A DNA stretch of 45,983 nt from Oceanospirillaceae bacterium (GCA_013373085.1 JABXIM010000184.1:1-45983), one strand, 5' to 3'; positions 8,982-17,329 are shown, counted from the stretch's first letter. Program-made: numbers and translations. The notes: a model not told the origin generated them from the sequence alone.

Positions 8982-9000
8982 ATTCACGATAATTATGAAT
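8982..9000. promoter_or_regulatory. Related inverted repeat upstream of Liv ABC operon
   Basis: ATTCACGATAATTATGAAT has the ATTCA/TGAAT arms but a 9-bp spacer; read on the minus strand it is ATTCATAAT-TATC-GTGAAT, the LysR-proximal site with four extra bases. It is 134 bp upstream of the first ABC gene. Binding by the same regulator is possible but weaker because the spacing differs. Confidence 0.35.
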
Positions 9001-9134
9001 GGGCATTTAAATAATAAACTTCATTTCTATCTATAGGCTTCTTAGCATTCTCGTCACGGGTTGAAGCCTGCCGGTTCCGCCAGTCGCTTCAGCCATCCGG
9101 GCACAATAACTAGAGATTTCAACCGGAGTTTCCC

Positions 9135-9953
9135 ATGACAACCGATTACGTGCTTGAGGCGCGGGGTCTGATCAAGGCGTTCAAGGGATTCACGGCGGTG
9201 GATAACGTCAGCCTGAACGTCAGACGAGGCGACATCCATGCGTTGATAGGACCCAATGGCGCCGGCAAGACGACCGTCTTCAATCTGCTTACCAAGTTTC
9301 TGTCGCCGACCCGTGGCCAACTGCTGTTCAACGGGCGAGATATCACTTCACTGTCCCCAGACCGAATCGCCAGGATCGGCATGGTGCGATCGTTCCAGAT
9401 TTCCGCGGTTTTTCCGGACCTGTCGGTACTGGAAAACGTACGCGTCGCATTGCAACGGCATCGAGGAGACAGTTTCTTTTTCTGGCGATCGGAGACGAGC
9501 TTGGCAAGTTTGAACGGTCGTGCGCTCGAGTTGCTGGAGTCTGTCGGGTTGGCGGCATTCGCCCCGCACCGGGCGGCCGACCTGTCGTATGGGCGCAAGC
9601 GGGCGCTGGAAATTGCGACGACGCTAGCGCTCGAGCCGGAACTGCTGCTGTTGGATGAACCCACTCAGGGCATGGGTCACGAAGACATCGATGCAGTGGC
9701 TGAGCTGATCCGAAGCGTCAACCGCCAATGCACCGTGCTGATGGTGGAACACAACCTCAAGGTCGTCGCCGACCTGTCGGACCGGATCACGGTCCTGCAG
9801 CGCGGTACCGTTCTGATCGAGGGGGATTATCAAACGGTCTCGGCCGATCCCCAGGTACGGGCAGCCTATATGGGCGTTGACGAAAGTGAGGATGGCCAGA
9901 CGAGCGGAAGGCCAGCTATCGCCGCTGGAAGGATGCAGGAGATACGCGTATGA
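9135..9953 (+). CDS. Branched-chain-type ABC transporter ATPase (LivG-like)
   Basis: This 272-residue ATPase powers a Liv/HAAT-type importer at the inner membrane. It shows Walker A GPNGAGKTT (near 39-47), a Q-loop region (VRSFQISAVFPDLSVLENV), the signature-like LSYGRKRALEIA and Walker B LLLLDEPTQGM with the switch His in VEHNLKVV. Its length and the Liv-specific insertion fit LivG rather than LivF. It opens a five-gene operon (ATPase, ATPase, binding protein, two permeases) and overlaps the next ATPase gene by four bases (ATGA). The cargo is probably the acid activated by the island's ligases, not necessarily an amino acid. Confidence 0.94.
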   Translation: MTTDYVLEARGLIKAFKGFTAVDNVSLNVRRGDIHALIGPNGAGKTTVFNLLTKFLSPTRGQLLFNGRDITSLSPDRIARIGMVRSFQISAVFPDLSVLENVRVALQRHRGDSFFFWRSETSLASLNGRALELLESVGLAAFAPHRAADLSYGRKRALEIATTLALEPELLLLDEPTQGMGHEDIDAVAELIRSVNRQCTVLMVEHNLKVVADLSDRITVLQRGTVLIEGDYQTVSADPQVRAAYMGVDESEDGQTSGRPAIAAGRMQEIRV

Positions 9954-10678
9954 ATGCGGCGACCTCGGGGGCGGTGACGACCGCCAAGCTCCATATCCAG
10001 AACCTCCATGCCTACTACGGCGAGTCCCATATTCTTCACGGGCTGAGTCTCATCGTTCGTCAGGGTGAGCTGGTGACGTTACTGGGCCGCAATGGCGCCG
10101 GCCGCACCACCGCGCTGCGCGCCATCATGAACATGGTAGGGCGGCGCATCGGTACGATTCTGATTAATGGTGTCGAGACCCTGTCGATGCCGGCCCATCG
10201 AATCGCCCACCTCGGCGTCGGCTACTGCCCCGAAGAGCGTGGAATCTTTGCCAGTCTCACTGTCGAGGAAAACTTGCTGTTGCCGCCAGCCATACAGCCG
10301 GGAGGGATGAGCGTCGACGAAATCTACACCATGTTCCCGAACCTGGCGGAGCGGCGCCGTAGCCAGGGCACGCGCCTGTCCGGTGGCGAGCAGCAAATGC
10401 TGGCGTTGGCGCGCATTCTACGCACCGGCGCCGACATTCTGCTGCTGGACGAAATCACCGAGGGGCTGGCGCCGGTCATCGTAAGACGCCTCGCCGAAGT
10501 CCTGGAACAACTCAAACGTCGCGGTCTGACAATCCTGCTGGTGGAGCAAAACTTCCGCTTTGCCGCACCGCTAGCGGATCGCCATTACCTACTCGAACAC
10601 GGTCGTATCGTCGAAGAGGTCTTCGCCCACGAGCTCGATACCAAATCGTCGATGCTGAATGCATACCTGGGTGTCTGA
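9950..10678 (+). CDS. Branched-chain-type ABC transporter ATPase (LivF-like), Walker A Lys to Arg
   Basis: This 242-residue second ATPase of the importer has Walker A GRNGAGRTT (near 47-55), signature LSGGEQQMLALARIL, Walker B ILLLDEITEGLAP and switch region LLVEQNFRFA. The invariant Walker A lysine is arginine (codon CGC). I recall GR-variant Walker A motifs in a minority of LivF-like proteins, so this may be a lineage trait; it would lower ATP turnover at this site and leave LivG to do most of the hydrolysis. The gene is translationally coupled to the LivG-like gene through an ATGA overlap. Confidence 0.93.
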   Translation: MNAATSGAVTTAKLHIQNLHAYYGESHILHGLSLIVRQGELVTLLGRNGAGRTTALRAIMNMVGRRIGTILINGVETLSMPAHRIAHLGVGYCPEERGIFASLTVEENLLLPPAIQPGGMSVDEIYTMFPNLAERRRSQGTRLSGGEQQMLALARILRTGADILLLDEITEGLAPVIVRRLAEVLEQLKRRGLTILLVEQNFRFAAPLADRHYLLEHGRIVEEVFAHELDTKSSMLNAYLGV

Positions 10679-10714
10679 ACGGCACCGAACTACAACAATA
10701 ACCTGGGGTTTTTC

Positions 10715-11938
10715 ATGAAAAAATTACTGCATATTCTGGCAGCAAGCCTGATTTCCAGCGCTCCGGTTACAGGATCGACTGCTGAGGCGACAGTCTCTGA
10801 TGGCAAGGTCAAGATCGGTGTACTCGCCGACATGAGCGGCGTGTACGCCGATGCTTGTGGCCCGGGCTGCCTGGAAGCGGTGCGAATGGCCGTCGACAAC
10901 TTCGGCGGCAGCGTGCTGGGCGCACCGATCGAGGTGGTCAGTGCGGACGACCAGAACAAGCCGGACCTGGGTGCTGCCAAGGTACGTGAATGGATCGAGC
11001 AGGGGCAGGTGGACGCTGTAACCGGCCTGGTTTCCACGGCAGTGACCGGTGCGGCGACCAAGCTGCTGACGGCGAACGAGCGTATCGCTTTGATCGTCGG
11101 TGCGGCCAGCAACGCTTTCACCACTTCGGAATGTTCGCCGTTCAACGCACACTGGACGTACGATGTGGTTTCACTGGTGGCCGGCACGGTCAAGCCGATG
11201 GTCGAAAGCGGCAAGAAAAAATGGTTTTTCATCACCGCCGATTACACCTTCGGATACGATCTGGAGAAAGCGGCAACCGAGATCATTACGGCCAGTGGCG
11301 GTGAGGTCCTGGGCAGTGTTCGCGCACCGCTCGGTACCACCGACTTCTCGTCCTACGTACTTCAGGCGCAGGCGTCGGGCGCGGAAGTGATCGCGATGGC
11401 GAACTCCTCGGCGGACCTGGTAAACGCGCTCAAAGCCGCGAGCGAATTCGGCATTACCGAGATGGCGGACGTCGCCGGACTGCTGGTGGTCACAACGGCT
11501 GCCAAGGCGATGGACCCGTCAGTCGCTGCCGGCATGAATCTGACGGCGCCCTTCTACTGGGACATGGATGAGGTGACGCGGGACTGGAGCGCCCGGTTCA
11601 AGGCCCGCAGTTCGGTGTCGATTCCCACTGCACTTCACGCCAGCGCCTACTCGTCGACCCTCCATTATCTCAAGGCGATCGAAGCGGCCGGGACCGATGA
11701 GGCCAAGGCGGTGATGGCGAAGATGAAGACGATGCCGGTGAACGATGTTTTCTCGCGCAACGGTTATCTGCGTCGCGACGGCCGTCTGGTGCACGACATG
11801 TACCTTGTGCGCATCAAGGGCCCGTCCGAGCGGGAAAGCGAAAACGACATCTTCGTCGTCGAGAAAACGCTCCCGGGAGACGACGTCTACCTATCGCTCG
11901 AGGCGGGCGGGTGCAGCTTTGCGCTCAATCGACAGTAA
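10715..11938 (+). CDS. Liv-type ABC transporter substrate-binding protein
   Basis: This 407-residue periplasmic protein starts with a signal peptide (MKKLLHILAASLISSAP, cleavage after about residue 23) and belongs to the Peripla_BP_6/LivK fold. The opening KIGVLADMSGVYADACGPG and the AVRMAVDNFGGSVLGAPIEV block are typical of the ABC-type amino-acid/aromatic-acid binding proteins found beside catabolic genes. It lies 36 bp downstream of the LivF-like gene within the operon. The translation start has only a G-rich CTGGGG upstream. Ligand specificity cannot be predicted; the neighbourhood of acyl-CoA ligases favours an organic acid over leucine. Confidence 0.93.
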   Translation: MKKLLHILAASLISSAPVTGSTAEATVSDGKVKIGVLADMSGVYADACGPGCLEAVRMAVDNFGGSVLGAPIEVVSADDQNKPDLGAAKVREWIEQGQVDAVTGLVSTAVTGAATKLLTANERIALIVGAASNAFTTSECSPFNAHWTYDVVSLVAGTVKPMVESGKKKWFFITADYTFGYDLEKAATEIITASGGEVLGSVRAPLGTTDFSSYVLQAQASGAEVIAMANSSADLVNALKAASEFGITEMADVAGLLVVTTAAKAMDPSVAAGMNLTAPFYWDMDEVTRDWSARFKARSSVSIPTALHASAYSSTLHYLKAIEAAGTDEAKAVMAKMKTMPVNDVFSRNGYLRRDGRLVHDMYLVRIKGPSERESENDIFVVEKTLPGDDVYLSLEAGGCSFALNRQ

Positions 11939-11971
11939 CTGACCCGGCTAAAAAACGGAGGGCACGCTGTC

Positions 11972-12859
11972 ATGTCAATATTTCCTGAAATCAACCTCTT
12001 TGGTCTGTTCAGCCAGTTGCTGGTAGGCATGATCAACGGTTCATTTTATGCACTGCTAAGCCTTGGGCTAGCCATCATTTTCGGCCTTCTTCGCATCATC
12101 AACTTTGCCCAGGGTGCCTTTTACATGCTCGGTGCTTTCGGGGCCTGGCTCAGCCTGCAGTTCCTGGGCCTGAACTATTGGTGGGCACTGTTGCTGGTGC
12201 CCGTTGGCGTCGGCCTGCTGGGGACGCTGCTGGAGCGCACCCTGATACGGCGTATCTCCGGTGAGGGAGAGCTTTACAGCCTGCTGTTGACCTTTGGCGT
12301 CGCGCTGATCGTGCAGGGGCTCTTCAGCAAATGGTTTGGCGTATCGGGGCTTCCATACCAGGTTCCGGAACTGTTACAGGGCGGAATACGTCTGCCGGTG
12401 ATGTATCTGCCGACCTACCGGGTCTGGATACTGCTGCTGTCGCTGGGGGTCTGTCTGGCGGCCTGGCTGTTGATCGAGCGCACCCGGCTGGGGTCCTACT
12501 TGCGTGCCGGTACCGAGAATCCGCAGCTAATGAAGGCCTTCGGCATCAACGTGCCCTTGATCGTGACCTTGACCTACAGCTTTGGTGTGGCGCTGGCCGG
12601 TCTGGCAGGCGTGCTGGCAGCACCGGTCTATTCGGTGAGCCCACTGATGGGATCGAACATTCTGATCGTGGTGTTCGCCATTGTCGTGATTGGCAGTATG
12701 GGGTCGATCGGCGGTGCCATCCTGACCGGCCTTGGAATGGGCGTCATCGAAGGTCTGACCAAGTATTTTTATCCGGAGGCGTCGGCGACGGTGATTTTCC
12801 TGGTAATGGTGCTGGTGCTGATCTTCAAACCCGCCGGGCTATTCGCCCGGGCAGCTTGA
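11972..12859 (+). CDS. Liv-type ABC transporter permease (LivH-like)
   Basis: This 295-residue integral membrane protein has about eight hydrophobic helices. Family hallmarks include MINGSFYALLSLGLAIIFGL near the N-terminus, INFAQGAFYMLGAFGAW, and GSMGSIGGAILTGLGMGVIE near the C-terminus, the cytoplasmic coupling region for the ATPases. The start follows ACGGAGGG. It pairs with the LivM-like gene ten bases downstream to form the transmembrane channel of the importer. Confidence 0.94.
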   Translation: MSIFPEINLFGLFSQLLVGMINGSFYALLSLGLAIIFGLLRIINFAQGAFYMLGAFGAWLSLQFLGLNYWWALLLVPVGVGLLGTLLERTLIRRISGEGELYSLLLTFGVALIVQGLFSKWFGVSGLPYQVPELLQGGIRLPVMYLPTYRVWILLLSLGVCLAAWLLIERTRLGSYLRAGTENPQLMKAFGINVPLIVTLTYSFGVALAGLAGVLAAPVYSVSPLMGSNILIVVFAIVVIGSMGSIGGAILTGLGMGVIEGLTKYFYPEASATVIFLVMVLVLIFKPAGLFARAA

Positions 12860-12869
12860 GGAGGCATCC

Positions 12870-13823
12870 ATGAACAAACGAACCCTGTATTGTGCTCTGG
12901 TAGTACTGGCACTGCTGGCGCCCCTTGCGGTCTATCCGGTATTCCTGATGAAGGTGCTCTGTTTCGGGCTGTTCGCCTGTGCCTTCAACCTGTTGCTGGG
13001 ATTCGGCGGTCTGCTGTCCTTCGGGCATGCGGCTTTTCTGGGCACGGGAGCTTATGTCACGGGTTACGCCATGTCGACCTGGGGCCTGACGCCAGAAATC
13101 GGCCTGCTGGTCGGAACCCTGGCTTCCGCGGCGCTGGGACTGGTTTACGGGGCCCTGGCCGTCCGACGGGAGGGGATCTATTTTGCCATGGTGACGCTCG
13201 CGCTGGCGCAGCTGATGTTTTTCGTTTATCTGCAGGCGCCCTTTACCGGCGGCGAGGATGGCCTGCAGGGGATTCCGCGCGGGCAGTTGCTGGGGGTCGT
13301 CGACCTGCAGAGCAATATGGCGATGTACTACCTGGTGCTGGCGATCTTCAGTGGCGGATTCCTGCTCATTCATCGCACGATTCACTCGCCGTTCGGCCAA
13401 GTGCTGAAAGCCATCCGGGATAACGAGGCGCGCGCCATTTCCCTGGGGTACCAGGTCGATCGCTACAAGCTGCTGGTGTTCGTGATCTCCGCCGCGCTGG
13501 CCGGGCTCGCCGGCGCGACCAAGACGCTGGTGTTTCAGCTCGCCTCCCTGAACGACGTGCACTGGCTGATGTCGGGCGAGGTCGTGCTGATGACGCTGGT
13601 CGGGGGAATGGGGACCTTCCTGGGACCGCTGGTGGGTGCGGGCGTGCTGGTCAGTGTCGAGCATGCGCTGTCGTCGGGCACGCTCGGCGCTTATGTACAC
13701 GTCGCGATGGGAATGATCTTCGTCCTTTGCGTATTGCTGTTCCGGCGCGGCATCGTTGGCGAGTTTCCGCACCTCGTCAGCAAGTTGGCGAAGGGTATAC
13801 GACGCCGCTTACCCATGCGTTGA
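12870..13823 (+). CDS. Liv-type ABC transporter permease (LivM-like)
   Basis: The 317-residue second permease shows LivM blocks: LLLGFGGLLSFGHAAFLGTG near residue 45, REGIYFAMVTLALAQLMFF near 100, the coupling segment GQVLKAIRDNEARAISLGY near 180 and VGGMGTFLGPLVGAGVL near 255. The start has a strong GAGGAGG. It is the last transporter gene; a stem-loop at 13854-13879 follows, before the next SDR gene. Confidence 0.94.
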   Translation: MNKRTLYCALVVLALLAPLAVYPVFLMKVLCFGLFACAFNLLLGFGGLLSFGHAAFLGTGAYVTGYAMSTWGLTPEIGLLVGTLASAALGLVYGALAVRREGIYFAMVTLALAQLMFFVYLQAPFTGGEDGLQGIPRGQLLGVVDLQSNMAMYYLVLAIFSGGFLLIHRTIHSPFGQVLKAIRDNEARAISLGYQVDRYKLLVFVISAALAGLAGATKTLVFQLASLNDVHWLMSGEVVLMTLVGGMGTFLGPLVGAGVLVSVEHALSSGTLGAYVHVAMGMIFVLCVLLFRRGIVGEFPHLVSKLAKGIRRRLPMR

Positions 13824-13853
13824 ACGGCCACGCCGTTGCAAGGGATCCAACCT

Positions 13854-13879
13854 GCCCGACGGTTTGGTTACCGACGGGC
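13854..13879 (+). terminator. Stem-loop after Liv operon (weak terminator)
   Basis: GCCCGACGGT-TTGGTT-ACCGACGGGC forms a 10-bp stem with one A-A mismatch and a 6-nt loop. There is no continuous T tract after it, so it may be a weak terminator, an attenuator or an mRNA-stabilising hairpin between the transporter genes and the SDR. Confidence 0.45.
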
Positions 13880-13942
13880 GGACTTCTACACTTTGGATTT
13901 CCGGCAGTTGAAGCAGAAATTCCACAGACGACGGAGTGACTC

Positions 13943-14716
13943 ATGAGCAAGCGAGTATTGATTACCGGAGCCGCGTCCGGATTTGGCCGGGGTGTCGCAT
14001 TCGGACTGGCCCGACAGGGCCATGAGGTGATCGCGGGGTGCCAGATCTGGCCCCAGGTATGGGAGATGCGTCACGCGGCAGAATCCGAAGGCATTCAGAT
14101 GACCGTGATCAAGCTGGACGTGCTGAACGAAATCGATCGAGCGCACGCGTTCGCGCTGGATATCGATGTGCTGTTCAACAACGCAGGCATTATGGAGTCG
14201 GGCCCCGTCGTCGAGTTACCGATGGATGTGGTGCGCTCGGTGTTCGAGACCAACGTCTTCGCCGCCTTGATGATGGCACAGGGTTTTGCTCGCAAGATGG
14301 TCAAGCAGGGCAGGGGCAAAATCGTCTGGACGTCTTCGGTTGCGGGATTGGTGAAGGTCCCCTGGGATGGTGCCTATGCTGCCTCGAAACATGCTGTTGA
14401 AGGATTCTGCTCAGCCATGCGTGACGAGCTTGAACCCTACGGTGTACAGGTGGCGACGGTCAACCCGGGAGCATACCGTACTGGCTTCAACGACACCGGC
14501 ATGGAAGCGATGGATCAGTGGTGGGATCAGGGCGAGCGGGTGGTCGCACACTGGCCAAAACGTCCACTGGACAAGCAGCACGACCCTCAGGAGATGATTG
14601 ATGCGATGATCGAGGTCATCGCGTCGGATCATCACGCCTACCGTACCGTCAAGCCCAAAGCGGCCGAGGACATGGTAAAACAGGAGCAGTCCGAAATCTG
14701 GAAACGGCAGGTCTGA
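13943..14716 (+). CDS. SDR-family oxidoreductase
   Basis: This 257-residue short-chain dehydrogenase has the motifs TGAASGFG (8-15), LFNNAGIMESG, the catalytic Ser in VWTSSVAGL and YAASKHAVEGF. The sequence after the second strand (IAGCQIWPQVWEM) lacks a clear cofactor determinant. The C-terminal region (GMEAMDQWWDQGERVV) is typical of a subgroup annotated only as SDR, so no substrate is assigned. It follows the Liv operon by 119 bp on the same strand with a hairpin in between, so cotranscription is uncertain. It converges with the minus-strand LysR gene downstream. Confidence 0.92.
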   Translation: MSKRVLITGAASGFGRGVAFGLARQGHEVIAGCQIWPQVWEMRHAAESEGIQMTVIKLDVLNEIDRAHAFALDIDVLFNNAGIMESGPVVELPMDVVRSVFETNVFAALMMAQGFARKMVKQGRGKIVWTSSVAGLVKVPWDGAYAASKHAVEGFCSAMRDELEPYGVQVATVNPGAYRTGFNDTGMEAMDQWWDQGERVVAHWPKRPLDKQHDPQEMIDAMIEVIASDHHAYRTVKPKAAEDMVKQEQSEIWKRQV

Positions 14717-14749
14717 GCACGCTCTGTGCCTGCGCCGGGAGGTGAACGG

Positions 14750-15721
14750 TTACAGCGAGGAGCCAGTAAGGAAACAGGCGTCTTCGTCGCCTCTGAGGAC
14801 ATAACCTTCGTACAGGTTCGAGAAGTCCATTTCGCCGAAGCTATCGCCCAGAAAGTCGAGCAGATAGCGCACCGAGGGCAGCAACCCCTGACGGCTGGCG
14901 AATACCGCGTGTACCACGGCTCCCTGGGGTTGCCAGTCGGGCAATACTCGTACCAGGCTACCCTGCATTAAGTCCTTGAACACGACCAGTAGGGGCAACT
15001 GAGCAATGCCTCCTCCGTCCAAAGTTAACCGGCGTACGGTGATCAGATCGTCGGTCACGAGGCGAGGTTCGTGGCTGACCTTCGCATTGGCTCCGTCCGG
15101 TCCCTGCAATGTCCACTCGTAATGGCCGCGTACGGTCCCCCCTTCGAGACTGGGAAAACGCTGCAGGTCCTCGGGCGAAGAGGGGGCACCCTCGGTGTCG
15201 ATCAGCCAAGGGCTGGCGACGAGCTCCTGAGGGCTCTGCGACAGCGTCTTCATCACCAGGTTGCTGTCCTGCAGCGGTGGTACCCCGACGCGAAGCGCGA
15301 TATCGAACCCCTCCCGCAACACGTCGACCTCGCGATTGGTGCTTTCGACCTGCACTTTCACCCTGGGGTAGCGGATCATGAACCGGGACAGCATGCCTGC
15401 CACGACAAAGTTCAGTAGTGCGGTGGGACAACTGATGCGCACGATACCGCCGGGCTCGGCTTGGCTGCGTTCGATCAAAGCCTCGGCGGCATCGGCCGCA
15501 GTCAACATTTCCTTGCACAATTGATGATATTCGGCGCCGACATCGGTCACGGAAAACTGCCTTGCGTTGCGGTGCAACAGCCGGACCTGCAGGCGCTCCT
15601 CGAGCCGGGAAACGGCTCTGCTAAGCTTGGACTTGGGAATGTCGAGGGCACGGCTAGCGGCACTGTAGCCACTGTACTCCACGACTTGCACGAAATAGTA
15701 GAGTTCATTCAAATCGTACAT
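14750..15721 (-). CDS. LysR-family transcriptional regulator
   Basis: This 323-residue LysR protein has an N-terminal HTH (NELYYFVQVVEYSGYSAASR, IPKSKLSRAVSRLEERL) and a substrate-binding-like effector domain. The SKLSRAVSRLEERL helix is typical of the large CrgA/YhaJ-type subgroup. It is divergent from the PfpI-like gene; the 158-bp shared promoter contains the palindrome AAACGT-A-ACGTTT. Divergent LysR genes usually control their neighbour, so I infer it senses a redox or electrophile signal for the PfpI/monooxygenase operon. Confidence 0.92.
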   Translation of the reverse strand: MYDLNELYYFVQVVEYSGYSAASRALDIPKSKLSRAVSRLEERLQVRLLHRNARQFSVTDVGAEYHQLCKEMLTAADAAEALIERSQAEPGGIVRISCPTALLNFVVAGMLSRFMIRYPRVKVQVESTNREVDVLREGFDIALRVGVPPLQDSNLVMKTLSQSPQELVASPWLIDTEGAPSSPEDLQRFPSLEGGTVRGHYEWTLQGPDGANAKVSHEPRLVTDDLITVRRLTLDGGGIAQLPLLVVFKDLMQGSLVRVLPDWQPQGAVVHAVFASRQGLLPSVRYLLDFLGDSFGEMDFSNLYEGYVLRGDEDACFLTGSSL

Positions 15722-15743
15722 AGGATATATTGTTCCATTAGTG

Positions 15744-15756
15744 AAACGTAACGTTT
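15744..15756. promoter_or_regulatory. Candidate operator in LysR/PfpI divergent promoter
   Basis: AAACGTAACGTTT is a perfect palindrome with 6-bp arms around one A, 23 bp upstream of the LysR start and within an AT-rich promoter region. The arms are short for a LysR dimer site, so the assignment is tentative. Confidence 0.4.
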
Positions 15757-15879
15757 GTTTTTAGCCTATTTTAGATCTTTCGTTTCAAAATTATAGTGTC
15801 TTTCACCGCTGAGCCAAAGTTAAACCGCGGGGAGATGTTTCTCCCTTAGTTGTCTCCCACCCAACCGAAGAGGTGAAGT

Positions 15880-16560
15880 ATGAGCAAGAAAATATTGGTG
15901 GTTCTGACCAGCTTTGAAAAGTATCCGACCCTCGCGCGCGCAACCGGGCTGTGGCTTGGTGAGGCAGTCCACTTCGTCAAGAAAGTTGAAGAGGCCGGCT
16001 ATCAGGTCGATTTCGTCAGTCCCAAGGGCGGCTACACCCCGATCGATCCGCACAGCCTGGCAATGGCCGAGGAAGTGGACTGGGAGTTTTACCGTAACAA
16101 GGACTTCATGAACCGATTGGGTTCGACGCTCAAGCCCAGTGAAGTGAATCCGGATGACTACGTAGCCATCTACTACGCCGGCGGGCACGGTGTGGTCTGG
16201 GACTTCCCCGACAACGTGGAGCTGCAGGCGCTGAGCCGCAGCATCTACGAGAACGGCGGCATCGTTTCGTCGGTCTGTCATGGCGCCGTTGGACTGCTGA
16301 ACATCAAGCTGTCGGACGGGTCGCTTCTGATCAAGGATAAAAAGGTCACGGGCTTCTCTAACGAAGAGGAAAAACTGGCCGAACTCGACCAGTACGTGCC
16401 GTACCTGACCGAAACCGAAATGGTGAAGCGGGGCGCGATCTACCAGAAGGCCGATGAGCCCTGGGCCGCCTTTGCGATTGCCGATGATCGCGTCATCACC
16501 GGACAGAACCCGGCTTCCGGCGGCCCGGTCGCTGATCTGGTGCTGAAAGAGTTGGCCTGA
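15880..16560 (+). CDS. DJ-1/PfpI superfamily protein (Hsp31-like)
   Basis: This 226-residue class I glutamine-amidotransferase-like protein has the nucleophile-elbow motif SSVCHGAVGL with the catalytic Cys near residue 130, and YYAGGHGVVWDFPDN, which supplies the oxyanion and His/Asp region, as in Hsp31/HchA and fungal homologues. Members act as glyoxalase III, deglycase or stress-protection proteins; the exact activity is not readable here. The start has an AGAGGTGAAGT signal. It is first in a run with two small monooxygenase-like genes and divergent from a LysR regulator. Confidence 0.92.
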   Translation: MSKKILVVLTSFEKYPTLARATGLWLGEAVHFVKKVEEAGYQVDFVSPKGGYTPIDPHSLAMAEEVDWEFYRNKDFMNRLGSTLKPSEVNPDDYVAIYYAGGHGVVWDFPDNVELQALSRSIYENGGIVSSVCHGAVGLLNIKLSDGSLLIKDKKVTGFSNEEEKLAELDQYVPYLTETEMVKRGAIYQKADEPWAAFAIADDRVITGQNPASGGPVADLVLKELA

Positions 16561-16570
16561 CGCCTCGAAC

Positions 16571-16602
16571 GCCAACATACGCAAGGTCCGCTGCGTGTTG
16601 GC
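16571..16602 (+). other. Strong hairpin between PfpI and YdhR-like genes
   Basis: GCCAACATACGCA and TGCGTGTTGGC pair over 12 bases on the 5' arm with one bulged T and an 8-nt loop. No U tract follows. It may attenuate transcription or protect the upstream mRNA end. Confidence 0.55.
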
Positions 16603-16640
16603 AGCGGGCCGCCCGACACTCCAGGAAAGGCCGAATTCAG

Positions 16641-16952
16641 ATGATCACCACAATCGTGCAATTCAATCTACCGCAACCGCTATCCCGGGAAGCCGCCCGA
16701 GAAGTGTTCTCCGAGTCGGCCCCGGCGTACCAGGACAAGCCGGGGCTGATTCGCAAGTACTACTTGTTCTCCGAGGATGGCAGACGGGCCGGCGGCGTCT
16801 ATCTCTGGTTGTCTCGTAAGGCAGCCGAACAGCAGTACGACGCAAACTGGCACGCAATGATAAAGGCGAGGTACGGCACCGAGCCCACTGTTCTGTATTT
16901 CGATACACCCGTCATCGTCGACAACCCCGCCCGGCAGATACCCGTTGACTGA
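16641..16952 (+). CDS. YdhR-like monooxygenase family protein
   Basis: This 103-residue small protein resembles the YdhR/putative monooxygenase family of ferredoxin-like alpha+beta dimers. The segments VQFNLPQPLSREAA, YQDKPGLIRKYYLFSEDGR, GGVYLWLSRKAAEQQY and YGTEPTVLYFDTPVIV match the pattern of an N-terminal strand, a substrate-pocket helix and a conserved GGVYLW strand. The ATG follows AGGAAAG. It lies between the PfpI-like gene and an ABM-domain gene and probably belongs to their operon. The function of this family is not established. Confidence 0.88.
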   Translation: MITTIVQFNLPQPLSREAAREVFSESAPAYQDKPGLIRKYYLFSEDGRRAGGVYLWLSRKAAEQQYDANWHAMIKARYGTEPTVLYFDTPVIVDNPARQIPVD

Positions 16953-17006
16953 TTCGGCTCAGCGAGTATGCGAACAGTGCCTGTAAAACTATCGGAGGTC
17001 GCGTCG

Positions 17007-17303
17007 ATGCACCAGCCAGTTCATGTGACAGCCCGTTTCAAAGTGAAGGCCGGTTGCATCGGCGAAATGCTGGAACTGCTGGCAACTCTCGCCGCCAACA
17101 CACGGCAGGAGCCGGGATGCCGGCATTACCATTATTACCAGTCGATCGACGATTCGACCGTCTTTACATCGTTCGAGATCTGGGTCGACGCCGAAAGCGA
17201 AGCTGCCCACTGGCAGACGCAACTTCTCAAGGAAGTGGTGTCGAAAGTTCCCGCGCTTACGGATGGCCCAGTCGAAACGACCCGCTATCGCTGTGTCGTT
17301 TGA
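17007..17303 (+). CDS. ABM-domain quinol/antibiotic monooxygenase-like protein
   Basis: About 98 residues form a single antibiotic-biosynthesis-monooxygenase (ABM) domain: VHVTARFKVKAGCIGEMLEL, ANTRQEPGCRHYHYYQSIDD, FTSFEIWVDAESEAAHWQT. The EPGC...Y and E-W-x-(D/S)..H pattern matches YgiN-type quinol monooxygenases. I chose the ATG at 17007 because GGAGG sits eight bases before it; an in-frame ATG at 16968 lacks a signal and lengthens the protein beyond the family norm. It ends the small operon; the IS1182 remnant follows within 30 bp. Confidence 0.88.
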   Translation: MHQPVHVTARFKVKAGCIGEMLELLATLAANTRQEPGCRHYHYYQSIDDSTVFTSFEIWVDAESEAAHWQTQLLKEVVSKVPALTDGPVETTRYRCVV

Positions 17304-17329
17304 GCCAGGTGTAATGGCGCGATGTCAGC

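Larger units (their letters stand above)
8674..9134. other. Divergent promoter region between ACAD and ABC operons
   Basis: This 461-bp AT-rich gap holds no credible gene. It contains two inverted repeats built from ATTCA/TGAAT, at 8826-8840 and 8982-9000, and should carry the promoters of both divergent operons. No convincing intrinsic terminator is present. Confidence 0.7.
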
